Shown piece by piece: positions 10,823 to 19,002 of a stretch of DNA of 64,000 bases (position 1 is its first letter; every line of letters starts with the position of its first letter). The stretch is from NCBI RefSeq assembly GCF_000014885.1, contig NC_011566.1, positions 2,895,501 to 2,959,500 of the forward strand. Direction: 5' to 3'. A model generated the notes under the pieces. It did no database searches and was not told where the DNA came from. It saw nothing but the letters and a program-made list of their open reading frames with translations. The translations under genes were made by a program, and so were the position numbers. This DNA comes from Shewanella piezotolerans WP3 (GTDB lineage: Bacteria; Pseudomonadota; Gammaproteobacteria; Enterobacterales; Shewanellaceae).

Positions 10823-12798
10823 CCACGACAGCTTCATTGGATATTTTACTTAAAGAGTGGCAAAACGAGCGTTTATTAACACCGCTTGATAGACATTTTG
10901 CACTGCAGATGGCGCAGCTTCATCAGCAGCAATCACCACTGTTTATATTGATCTGCACCTTGCTAAGCCAACACCTGTCGAGTCAGCATTCCTGTCTGCC
11001 CCTAGAACAAATTGACTTTAGTAATCCACTTAAAGAGCAACACAGCCAATGTCAGATTAATCTAACGGTTGATGAGCTTACGACTGAATTACTTAATTTT
11101 GATGCCGTCAGCACACCTGATAGCGCCATATTAGCACCATTGATCTTAGACAAGGGTAACCTGTATTTACAGCGATATTACCATTATGAATGTGAAGTGG
11201 CTGAACACCTGATCCGATTAGCACAAGCGCCGATGCTCAAACAATCTTCATCAGATCCGTTTGATGACGCTAAGATATTACTCGATCAGCTATTTACCCA
11301 AAATGAGCAACAGTATGACTGGCAAAAGATTTCAACAGCTACTGCGTTAACCAAACGCTTAGCGGTTATCACAGGAGGACCAGGCACAGGTAAAACAACT
11401 ACGGTAACTAAGCTTTTATACCTGCTGACTTCACAGCAAGAACTGACTATACGCTTGGTGGCTCCAACGGGGAAAGCGGCAGCGCGTTTAAGTGAATCAA
11501 TCAAAGCATCTAAGCAGCGGCTTGCCAGCGAGTTACAGCATATTCCATTAGACAAGCTTAAATCGAATATGGCGCAGATCCCAGAAGAAGCCGCCACTTT
11601 GCATCGACTACTCGGCGTTATCCCTAACTCCCATCAATTTAGGCACCATAAAGATAACCCTTTACGACTTGATCTACTCATTATCGATGAAGCATCTATG
11701 GTTGATTTGCCAATGATGTACAAATTGTTATCAGCCCTGCCCGCACAGGCAAGTCTGATCCTCTTAGGAGATCAAGACCAGCTGGCCTCCGTAGAAGCAG
11801 GCGCAGTCCTTGCTGATATTTGTAGCGGTTTAAGAGTAGATTTAGCTAATGGCGCAAACGGATGGCAGATGCGCTATTCAAAAAAACAGGCAAAATTGTT
11901 AAGCCAGCTAACCCATTATCCGCTAGATGACTTTATAAGTGATGATCCACAGATAGGGGATAGCCTTTGCATGCTTATGCACAGTCACCGCTTTATTGGC
12001 GATGCTGGTATTGGTCAATTGGCAGAAGCGGTAAACCAAGCTAATTTACCGAGAATAGCTCAAGTGTGGCAAACCGGTTACAAAGAGCTGCTTTGGTTAG
12101 AACATAGCAATATTAACAGTAGTAGCCATCATTCGAACCTCGGCCTAGAAGCTCTGTTAGTACAGTCTGTTGAACAATATGGCGCTTATCTTAAATTGAT
12201 AGATAATAAAGCCGTGTCCGCCACAGAGATTATCGATAGCTTCAATCAGTATCGTATATTGTGCGCTATGCGCGCCGGCGAATATGGCGTAGAGGGGATT
12301 AACCAAAGTGTCAGCAAGAGTCTTGCAACCACCGGTCTTATTAGTCCCGAACAAGAATTCTATGCTGGTCGACCGGTAATCATTCAAAGTAATGACTATA
12401 ATCTCGGCCTTTTTAACGGTGACATAGGGCTAATTTTGCCAGATGATGTCAGTGATTCAAGACGGCTAATGGCGCACTTTATTCAAGCCGATGGTGGGCT
12501 TTTAAAAGTACTGCCTGCACGCTTGCCAAGCCATGAAACTTGCTATGCGATGACTGTTCATAAAAGCCAAGGCAGTGAATTCAGCCACGTCTCGTTAGTC
12601 ATGCCAATTAGACCAAGCCTGGCACAACAGCAGTTATTATCAAAAGAATTGGTTTATACCGCAATCACTCGCGCTAAACATCATTTTACCTGTCTCGGTA
12701 GTCAGCGAATATTTGAGCAAGCAAGTTCACGTTTAACTCAGCGCTCTTCAGGCTTATCTGAACGTCTTTGGAGCAAAATAGCTGACACTTGCGAGTAA
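10816..12798 (+). CDS. recD: Exodeoxyribonuclease V subunit alpha (RecD)
   Basis: 660 residues. RecD is the 5'-3' helicase of RecBCD (superfamily 1B). Walker A ITGGPGTGKTTTV sits near residue 187, Walker B LLIIDEASMVDLPMM near 293, and the UvrD-like C-terminal motif CYAMTVHKSQGSEFSHV near 580. The length is a little above E. coli RecD (608). The ATG lies inside the end of recB, with GAGGCA upstream, so translation is coupled. No clear terminator hairpin follows; 114 bases separate it from the Ddl gene, which has its own ribosome site. Confidence 0.96.
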   Translation: MLTTTASLDILLKEWQNERLLTPLDRHFALQMAQLHQQQSPLFILICTLLSQHLSSQHSCLPLEQIDFSNPLKEQHSQCQINLTVDELTTELLNFDAVSTPDSAILAPLILDKGNLYLQRYYHYECEVAEHLIRLAQAPMLKQSSSDPFDDAKILLDQLFTQNEQQYDWQKISTATALTKRLAVITGGPGTGKTTTVTKLLYLLTSQQELTIRLVAPTGKAAARLSESIKASKQRLASELQHIPLDKLKSNMAQIPEEAATLHRLLGVIPNSHQFRHHKDNPLRLDLLIIDEASMVDLPMMYKLLSALPAQASLILLGDQDQLASVEAGAVLADICSGLRVDLANGANGWQMRYSKKQAKLLSQLTHYPLDDFISDDPQIGDSLCMLMHSHRFIGDAGIGQLAEAVNQANLPRIAQVWQTGYKELLWLEHSNINSSSHHSNLGLEALLVQSVEQYGAYLKLIDNKAVSATEIIDSFNQYRILCAMRAGEYGVEGINQSVSKSLATTGLISPEQEFYAGRPVIIQSNDYNLGLFNGDIGLILPDDVSDSRRLMAHFIQADGGLLKVLPARLPSHETCYAMTVHKSQGSEFSHVSLVMPIRPSLAQQQLLSKELVYTAITRAKHHFTCLGSQRIFEQASSRLTQRSSGLSERLWSKIADTCE

Positions 12799-12912
12799 AC
12801 AGATGATAAAAACAGCTACTGACTTTAAAATCAGCTTGAACAGTTGCATTACTAAGTGATTGCGCCATAGTTGAGCCTTGCAAAATTTTAACCAGTTACA
12901 AGTGGGGATTAG

Positions 12913-13911
12913 ATGAGTACAACGAATATTTTATTACTGTGCGGTGGTGGCGGAGACGAACATGCAATATCCCTTTTATCAGCAAACTATTTTGAAACTT
13001 CGCTAGCGACTCTCCCTCAATTTAATGTGCTACGCGTCGAATTAGATGTAAATGGTCATTATCGAACTGCTGCAGGCGAAAGTTGCGAGCTAAATAGCCG
13101 CAGACAGATCCGTTTTGACGCTGATAATAGAGCCCCCTGGGAAGTCGATTTTGCCATTCCTTGTATTCACGGTTTTCCTGGTGAAACTGGCGATATCCAA
13201 TCTTACTTTGAACTCATCAATCTGCCCTACTTCGGCTGTAAAGCAGAGGCGAGTCGGAATTGCTTTAATAAAATTACCGCAAAGATGTGGTTTAGTGCGC
13301 TCAACATCCCCAATACTCCCTATCTATTTCTCAATGAGATGAGTGACGTTTCTATAGAACAAGCAACTAACGCGCTTGTAAATTGGGGCAGTATTTTTGT
13401 AAAGGCAGCATCTCAAGGCTCATCAGTTGGCTGTTACCGCATCGATAATCAAGAAGATGTGGCGTCGACATTAGCACAAGCGTTTACTTATTCAGATTAT
13501 GTCATTGTTGAGAAAACCATTAGTGCTAGAGAGCTAGAAGTTGCTGTCTACGAGATTGACGGTGAAATTGTCGCAACGGTTCCTGGCGAAGTGATCTGTT
13601 CCAGTAATAACTTTTATACTTTCGATGAAAAGTATGCAGCTAATAGCAAAGCGCAAACACAAGTCGTGGCAGATATCTCAAAAGAGGTCAGCGACCTGAT
13701 CCGCCAATATGCAATTAGTGCTTTTAAAGGTATGAAGTTAAGGCATTTATCACGTATCGATTTCTTTCTAACTGATGACGGCGAAGTACTGCTCAATGAA
13801 ATCAATACCTTTCCTGGACTCACACCTATCTCTATGTTTCCTAAAATGTTACAAAACCATGGCCATAGCTTCCCTGACTATTTGTTAAGTAACATTAACA
13901 GCACTGATTAA
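12913..13911 (+). CDS. ddl: D-alanine--D-alanine ligase family ATP-grasp enzyme
   Basis: 332 residues. Ddl enzymes join two D-alanines for peptidoglycan precursors in the cytoplasm. The N-terminal Gly-rich loop reads LLCGGGGDEHAISLLSA, where most Ddl have GG-S-EH-VS. It is followed by CIHGFPGETGDIQSYFELIN (usual form HG--GEDG--QG-L), the ATP-grasp segment FVKAASQGSSVGCYRI, and the metal-binding end VLLNEINTFPGLTPISMFPK. The N-terminal loops deviate from textbook Ddl (FPGETGDIQSYFEL replaces GEDGTIQG-LE), so a related dipeptide ligase cannot be excluded. GGGGATT lies just before the ATG. It is not next to mur or fts genes, which suggests a second, stand-alone ddl. Confidence 0.85.
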   Translation: MSTTNILLLCGGGGDEHAISLLSANYFETSLATLPQFNVLRVELDVNGHYRTAAGESCELNSRRQIRFDADNRAPWEVDFAIPCIHGFPGETGDIQSYFELINLPYFGCKAEASRNCFNKITAKMWFSALNIPNTPYLFLNEMSDVSIEQATNALVNWGSIFVKAASQGSSVGCYRIDNQEDVASTLAQAFTYSDYVIVEKTISARELEVAVYEIDGEIVATVPGEVICSSNNFYTFDEKYAANSKAQTQVVADISKEVSDLIRQYAISAFKGMKLRHLSRIDFFLTDDGEVLLNEINTFPGLTPISMFPKMLQNHGHSFPDYLLSNINSTD

Positions 13912-13914
13912 CTC

Positions 13915-14100
13915 ATACCAATCAGTTTAAGAAATTGATCTATCCCGAATTTTTTGGAGAGCTAATTCAAGGCTGGCTAAAACAAAGTGAGTAATGACAC
14001 CATGGTTGCTCTCTTATGAGTTTATTCGTTGTCGAAGTAGGCAGCCAAAAATACTCCTTACTGGTGAGTTTAGCGATCAAACCTTTATACTGATTGGTAT
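13915..14100. repeat. MITE-like element with ATACCAATCAGT terminal inverted repeats
   Basis: The left end ATACCAATCAGT (13915-13926) is perfectly mirrored by ACTGATTGGTAT at 14089-14100. Similarity between the ends continues inward imperfectly for about 25 bases (TTAAG...TTGATC on the left against a related sequence on the right). The 186-base interior has no plausible gene. It starts 4 bases after the ddl stop. No target-site duplication is obvious. It shares the terminal ATACCAAT with the element at 58238-58503. Confidence 0.7.
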
Positions 14101-14191
14101 AAATGACAAACTGAAGAAGCGGCAGCCTTGAGTATGTTTAAGTGTCAATTTTAGCGCTACTTGCCAAAGCTGCAGTTAAAAAATTCAATAT

Positions 14192-14227
14192 AAAAAAAGC
14201 CTGACTTAATCTAAGTCAGGCTTTTTT
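14192..14227. terminator. Bidirectional rho-independent terminator
   Basis: The sequence is an A-run, GCCTGACTTA, a short ATC loop, TAAGTCAGGC and a T-run. The stem is perfect and flanked by A and T tracts on both sides, so it can end both the rightward ddl transcript and the leftward nap operon. Confidence 0.9.
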
Positions 14228-14246
14228 AGTCTGCCGCTGTGGCAAA

Positions 14247-14375
14247 TTACTTATCAGCGGTTTTCGATAAAATCCAAATAGAAGCTACCGCCACTACTGA
14301 AAATCCACCTAGAATAATGACTGGCATGGCACTATAGCCAAGGACATGCCATATAACAGATTCAAATGTACTCAT
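14247..14375 (-). CDS. Short membrane protein at the end of the nap operon (TIGR02808-like)
   Basis: A 42-residue ORF read directly from the sequence: MSTFESVIWHVLGYSAMPVI begins it and WILSKTADK ends it. A single hydrophobic helix spans about residues 17-36. An AAGGAG ribosome site lies 7 bases before the ATG. It starts 9 bases after the napC stop and ends just before the terminator, so it is the last gene of the nap operon. I recall a family of about 40-45 residue proteins (TIGR02808) in Vibrio and Shewanella, often next to periplasmic nitrate reductase genes, and this one fits. Its function is unknown; a small subunit or stabiliser of the NapC quinol oxidase is only a guess. Confidence 0.8.
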   Translation of the reverse strand: MSTFESVIWHVLGYSAMPVIILGGFSVVAVASIWILSKTADK

Positions 14376-14384
14376 AATGGCTCC

Positions 14385-14975
14385 TTATTGCCAACCTTCT
14401 ACTTCGTGCATATCAGGTAGATTATGGGCGATCCCTTTATGGCAATCGACACAGGTGTTTTCACCGTTTGCAAGTGCGGTAGAATGTTGCCTAACACTAC
14501 GTGGGCTCTGCTCAGAGAAATCCATAAACTCAAAGTTATGACAGTTACGACACTCTAAAGAGTCGTTCTTCTTCATTCTTGCCCACTCCCTTTCAGCTAA
14601 ATGAGCTCGACGCTCTTTAAACTTTTCAGGTGTATTAATGGTTTGAGTCACAAAGTACGCAAAAAGCTCTTTTGAAGCCTGTACTTTACGCACGATTTTA
14701 TCCGTCCAAGCATGAGGTACGTGACAATCTGAACAAATAGCACGAACACCCGATCGGTTTGCATAATGAATCGTTTCTTGGATTTCAGCCACAATAGGTG
14801 CATGACATCCAGAACAAAACTCTTCAGTGTTAGTCGCTTCCATGCCGGTGTTAAATGCACCCCAGAACATGAGTCCGCCAGCAAACCCCATAAATAGCAC
14901 TATACCTACAGCAGCCTTACTAGGGCTTTTCAATATGCCCCAGAAGCCTTTTAAGGCGTTAATAATCCATTTCAT
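14385..14975 (-). CDS. napC: Tetraheme c-type cytochrome NapC
   Basis: 196 residues. NapC oxidises quinol in the inner membrane and passes electrons to the periplasmic NapAB nitrate reductase. One N-terminal membrane anchor spans about residues 20-42. Four CXXCH heme sites follow, starting at Cys54 (CSGCH), Cys81 (CSDCH), Cys142 (CRNCH) and Cys175 (CVDCH), the standard NapC/NirT count. It lies 20 bases downstream of napB. Presence of napC and absence of napG/napH marks this as the nap-alpha type of Shewanella nitrate reductase, as opposed to the napDAGHB (beta) type. Confidence 0.96.
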   Translation of the reverse strand: MKWIINALKGFWGILKSPSKAAVGIVLFMGFAGGLMFWGAFNTGMEATNTEEFCSGCHAPIVAEIQETIHYANRSGVRAICSDCHVPHAWTDKIVRKVQASKELFAYFVTQTINTPEKFKERRAHLAEREWARMKKNDSLECRNCHNFEFMDFSEQSPRSVRQHSTALANGENTCVDCHKGIAHNLPDMHEVEGWQ

Positions 14976-14995
14976 ATTATTACCTGCCTTTATTG

Positions 14996-15466
14996 TTATT
15001 GCAGTGACTTAACACGTTCGAACGAGTTACCTACTAACGGTTTCGCATCTGCTTGTGTTACGTGGCACTGCAAGCAAAAGTAGCGTCTTGGAGATACATC
15101 AGCCAATACTTCATCGTTTCGATTAATAAAGTGTGTCACACTGATTTTAGTCGCTCCCATCTGCTTCGCTTTTGTCCAGCTATGGCATGACAAACACTTG
15201 TTAGCATTCAATGAGACTTCATAGTGTCGAATGTGATGCGGGATCAATGGAGGCTGAAACACATAACTGCTTTCAATATCCACCTGATCGCGCGGCACTT
15301 TCTTCATAGGATCCGCAGGCCTTGTGGTTTCTAGCTCAGTGTCGCCGCGTAGCGATTCAACGCCACCGATCCCTCTGTCCAGACCTACAACTTGTTCCTC
15401 GCTGAAAGTAAAACCACTGATAAGAGTTAAGGTAATACTCAATGTTAATAAAATTGATTTTTTCAT
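14996..15466 (-). CDS. napB: Periplasmic nitrate reductase diheme cytochrome subunit NapB
   Basis: 156 residues. The N-terminus is a Sec signal peptide (basic MKKS, hydrophobic core to about residue 20). Two CXXCH heme sites are at Cys91 (CLSCH) and Cys131 (CLQCH). Conserved His residues in the segment PPLIPHHIRHYEV are plausible axial ligands. NapB relays electrons from NapC to NapA in the periplasm. The gene begins 12 bases after the napA stop. Confidence 0.96.
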   Translation of the reverse strand: MKKSILLTLSITLTLISGFTFSEEQVVGLDRGIGGVESLRGDTELETTRPADPMKKVPRDQVDIESSYVFQPPLIPHHIRHYEVSLNANKCLSCHSWTKAKQMGATKISVTHFINRNDEVLADVSPRRYFCLQCHVTQADAKPLVGNSFERVKSLQ

Positions 15467-15478
15467 CGTAACCCTGCC

Positions 15479-17968
15479 TTATACTATTTTCGTGATTTTA
15501 ACAGGACACTTTTTATAGTCTGTCTGTTTCGATAGTGGATCAGTTGCATCTAAAATCAGTTTATTAATTAAGATACGAGCATCGAAGAATGGCACAAATA
15601 CCAACCCTTTTGGTGGACGGTTACGCCCGCGAGTCTCAACACGCACACGTATATCACCACGTTTATTACTCATGAGGACTTCATCACCGCGACGAACACC
15701 ATGAGCTTTAGCATCATCTGGATGCATATAACAAAGCCCATCAGGAACGGCCTTGTATAGTTCAGGTACACGACGTGTCATGGTTCCTGTATGCCAATGT
15801 TCCAATACTCGACCGGTACATAGCCACAGGTTGTGTTCTTCATCAGGTGACTCTGGTGGCGCTTCATAAGGCGCTGAAATAATCCATGCTTTACCATCTG
15901 GCTTACCATAGAATTCAAAGCCCTTCCCTTTACCCACATAAGGATCGGATCCTTCTTTAAAGCGCCATTTTGTTTCTTTACCATCAACAACAGGCCAGCG
16001 TAACCCGCGCTCTTTATGGTAACGATCATAGGGTGCTAAATCATGGCCATGACCACGACCGAAGCTTGCATACTCTTCAAATAGACCTTTTTGTACGTAG
16101 TAACCTTGGTCTTTAGCATCATCATTTAGCTCTTGAGCTTCTGATAAAGGAAACTTATTAACTTGGCCGTTTTCAAATAGCACTTCACACATATTTTTAC
16201 CACGTACTTCTGGCATCTGTGCGATTAGCTCTTCACTCCACACCTCTTCAATTTTGAAGCGCTTTGCGAACTCCATGATTTGCCATAGGTCAGATTTAGC
16301 TTCACCAGGTGCTTTAACCTGCTGGTACCAAACTTGAGTACGGCGTTCAGCATTGCCATAAGCTCCCTCTTTTTCTACCCACATAGCCGTAGGTAAGATT
16401 AAGTCAGCAGCTTGTGCAGTTGCTGTTGGGTACGGATCTGAACAGACAATAAAGTTTTCTGGATTGCGGTAGCCTGGTAAACGCTCTTGATTAATATTAG
16501 GACCGGCCTGCATGTTGTTATTACACATGGTCCAATAAGCATTTAGCACACCATCATTAAGCTTGCGATCTTGCAGTACCGCATGAAAGCCTGGTTTTGG
16601 TGGAATAGTACCTTCAGGTATTTTCCACAAATGTTCAGCATGCTTACGGTGCTCAGGGTTAGCAACAACCATGTCTGCAGGTAAACGGTGTGAGAATGTA
16701 CCAACTTCACGCGCTGTGCCACACGCAGATGGTTGACCTGTAAGTGAGAAAGGACCATTACCCGGAGTCGATATTTTCCCCACTAGCAAGTGGATATTAT
16801 AAACAAGAGAGTTCATCCATACACCACGAGTATGTTGGTTCATACCCATAGTCCAAAGAGACATAACCTTAATCTTCGGATCAGCGAATTGCTTAGCAAG
16901 CGTAACCAACTGCTCTTCATTAAGCCCGGTCATTTCTACTGCTTTTTCAAGCGTATATGGCGCTACCGACTTTTTATACTCTTCAAAATCAATTGAGTAC
17001 ATCTTGCCGACATTCGGGTTAGCCGCTGCTTGCTGCAGAGGATGCTCATCCCTTAAACCATAACCAATATCTGTGGTTGCCTGCTTGAAATGGGTATGCT
17101 TACTGACAAAATCCCAATTTACAGCATCATTTTCAATGATGTAATTAGCAATAAAGTTTGCAATTACTAGGTCGGTTTGTGGCTTAAAAATATAGCCTTT
17201 ATCAGCGAGTTCGAACGAACGGTGATAGTAAGTAGATAACACGTTTACTTTAACATGTGGAAAACTCAAACGACGGTCGGTGATGCGGCTCCATAAAATC
17301 GGGTGCATCTCAGCCATATTAGACCCCCAAAGCACAAATGCATCTGCTTCTTCGAAGTCATCATAACAGCCCATTGGTTCATCGATACCAAAGCTTCGCA
17401 TAAAGCCACCAACAGCTGAAGCCATACAGTGGCGAGCATTCGGGTCGATGTTGTTAGAGCGGAAGCCGGCTTTCATCATCTTCGAAGCTGCGTAGCCTTC
17501 CATGACTGTCCACTGACCAGAGCCAAACATACCCACGCTAGTTGGGCCCTTCGCTTTCAATGCCGTTTTCCACTTATCAGCCATGATATCAAATGCTTGA
17601 TCCCAGCTTACAGGGGCAAAATCACCATCTTTATCAAATTTGCCATTTTTTTGGCGAAGCAACGGCTGAGTGAGTCGGTCATTGCCATACATGATTTTGG
17701 AAAGAAAATACCCTTTAATACAGTTCAGGCCTTTATTGACGGGTGCTTCAGGGTCACCTTGAGTCGCAACAACTTTACCCTCCTGAGTTCCAACAAGTAC
17801 TGAACAACCTGTACCACAGAAACGACAAGGGGCTTTATCCCAATGAATTTTAGACTCATCACTTAATGCGATTAAATTCGTTGCAGTGGCTGGAAGAGTA
17901 ACACCTGCAAGTGCTGCAGCAGACGCTGCTGCATTTGCTTTGATAAACTCACGTCTAGACATTTTCAT
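15479..17968 (-). CDS. napA: Periplasmic nitrate reductase catalytic subunit NapA
   Basis: 829 residues, the usual NapA length. A Tat signal begins SRREFIKANAAA and is followed by an Ala-rich core. The [4Fe-4S] ligands are Cys48, Cys51, Cys55 and Cys83 (CRFCGTGC...NCIKG). Cys181 in ARHCMASAVGG corresponds to the Mo ligand of Nap enzymes. The protein binds Mo-bis-MGD and reduces nitrate to nitrite in the periplasm. The ATG at 17968 overlaps the napD stop by 4 bases (ATGA) and has AGGAA 6 bases upstream. A second ATG two codons in is possible. Confidence 0.98.
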   Translation of the reverse strand: MKMSRREFIKANAAASAAALAGVTLPATATNLIALSDESKIHWDKAPCRFCGTGCSVLVGTQEGKVVATQGDPEAPVNKGLNCIKGYFLSKIMYGNDRLTQPLLRQKNGKFDKDGDFAPVSWDQAFDIMADKWKTALKAKGPTSVGMFGSGQWTVMEGYAASKMMKAGFRSNNIDPNARHCMASAVGGFMRSFGIDEPMGCYDDFEEADAFVLWGSNMAEMHPILWSRITDRRLSFPHVKVNVLSTYYHRSFELADKGYIFKPQTDLVIANFIANYIIENDAVNWDFVSKHTHFKQATTDIGYGLRDEHPLQQAAANPNVGKMYSIDFEEYKKSVAPYTLEKAVEMTGLNEEQLVTLAKQFADPKIKVMSLWTMGMNQHTRGVWMNSLVYNIHLLVGKISTPGNGPFSLTGQPSACGTAREVGTFSHRLPADMVVANPEHRKHAEHLWKIPEGTIPPKPGFHAVLQDRKLNDGVLNAYWTMCNNNMQAGPNINQERLPGYRNPENFIVCSDPYPTATAQAADLILPTAMWVEKEGAYGNAERRTQVWYQQVKAPGEAKSDLWQIMEFAKRFKIEEVWSEELIAQMPEVRGKNMCEVLFENGQVNKFPLSEAQELNDDAKDQGYYVQKGLFEEYASFGRGHGHDLAPYDRYHKERGLRWPVVDGKETKWRFKEGSDPYVGKGKGFEFYGKPDGKAWIISAPYEAPPESPDEEHNLWLCTGRVLEHWHTGTMTRRVPELYKAVPDGLCYMHPDDAKAHGVRRGDEVLMSNKRGDIRVRVETRGRNRPPKGLVFVPFFDARILINKLILDATDPLSKQTDYKKCPVKITKIV

Positions 17969-18282
17969 ACTTGTTCCTCGCTAACACACTCTTTTTTATA
18001 AGGGGGTAAATTGGTGGATTCAGCACTTTCAGTAGGTTCACTATCGATTTGGTGATAAACCATAGTTGCACCAAGTACACCAGGCATATCACTTATTTTC
18101 CCAATAATGTCGCTAATAAAACCTTCAGTTTGTGTTTCTAACACTACGACGATTTTTCCGACTTCGCTGACACCATATATCTCGGCTTCTTTAAACTCTA
18201 AAATGAGTTCTTGAGTTTGGCTTAAGTGCTCTGGACTAACTTGAACCAGCAAGCTAGAAATATGAGCCTCAGGTAACGACAT
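17965..18282 (-). CDS. napD: Nap assembly chaperone NapD
   Basis: 105 residues. NapD is a small cytoplasmic chaperone that binds the NapA twin-arginine signal until cofactor insertion is complete. Family features visible are the opening AHISSLLVQVSPEHL, the central GKIVVVLET and the GVLGATMVYHQID stretch near the end. The C-terminal 25 residues (Ser/Glu-rich) extend beyond the core. AAGGAA precedes the ATG. It is the first recognised gene of the operon; no napE or napF is seen upstream. Confidence 0.93.
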   Translation of the reverse strand: MSLPEAHISSLLVQVSPEHLSQTQELILEFKEAEIYGVSEVGKIVVVLETQTEGFISDIIGKISDMPGVLGATMVYHQIDSEPTESAESTNLPPYKKECVSEEQV

Positions 18283-19002
18283 GGTTGCGTTCCTTATCTA
18301 TCTGAGTAATAAAGCTGAAAGGATATCTTCTGGGTAAACTAATCATGTCTCCCCTCATCCCGTACAGTCGTGTCTTGTTATTGTTATTGTTGATTTGTAC
18401 AGTGCTCCAGTAGAAAGCTTTAATGTCGAAAACCGACTAAAACTCTAACTAGGCCTTTACTTAATGGCTGGGAAATTGACAAAACATCAGAAACCCACTT
18501 TTCATATCCTGTTATCACCGCTTCGAGCATCAAATTAAATTTACGTTTGCTGCTCGCCAGGTACGACTTTAACAGTGCCTATTTTTGCTGAACCCACATG
18601 AGGCTCAGAGCCAATATCAACATATAGTTAACTTGGCGCAGAGAGTAACAGCTGTTTATCTAACTGTTATATACCTACTTTTGGTAAAGCCTGCTCTAGG
18701 TTGATCTAGATCATCTTTTTTATGCAATATTTAACTTGATCACGCATTCAAGCCAGTGTATTCGATTGAAAAATGACCTAACAAGTCAAGCGCTTACTTA
18801 AGTAATTACTTAACAGGCAACTTAATAATGGCTGTTTATTTTGGGCTTTACAAACTTTTCTAACACAACAGTAACAATATTTTAAAGGTAGGCAAAGAAA
18901 TGGTATTAGCAAGGATGGTGCAGAGTGTTCAACTCTACTACCTATATCAAACGTTTAGGCAATAGAGCTGTGTATCATTTATCTTGGCAATTGGTTTAAT
19001 GT
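18283..19002. other. Long gene-free region upstream of the nap operon
   Basis: This 720-base stretch lies between the end of hrpA and napD, both on the minus strand. It contains the FNR/EtrA-like site at 18701-18714 and a possible 25-codon leader ORF at 18269-18346 on the minus strand. I found no convincing napE or other protein gene, and no clear terminator for hrpA. Confidence 0.6.
18701..18714 (-). promoter_or_regulatory. FNR/EtrA-type binding site upstream of nap
   Basis: TTGATCTAGATCAT (plus strand) matches the FNR consensus TTGAT-N4-ATCAA at 9 of 10 defined positions. EtrA is the Shewanella FNR homologue, and nap operons are commonly activated under oxygen limitation. The site is about 420 bases before napD, so a long leader would be needed if it marks the nap promoter. 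Confidence 0.6.

Larger units (their letters stand above)
13912..14246. other. Intergenic stretch between ddl and the nap operon
   Basis: This gene-free 335-base stretch separates the convergent ddl and nap units. It holds the MITE-like repeat at 13915-14100 and the bidirectional terminator at 14192-14227. I see no further gene in it. Confidence 0.7.

Noticed and set aside
18672..18686. TACCTACTTTTGGTA as a NarP/NarL site
   Set aside because: The palindrome has a 7-base centre and does not match the 7-2-7 heptamer arrangement at enough positions.
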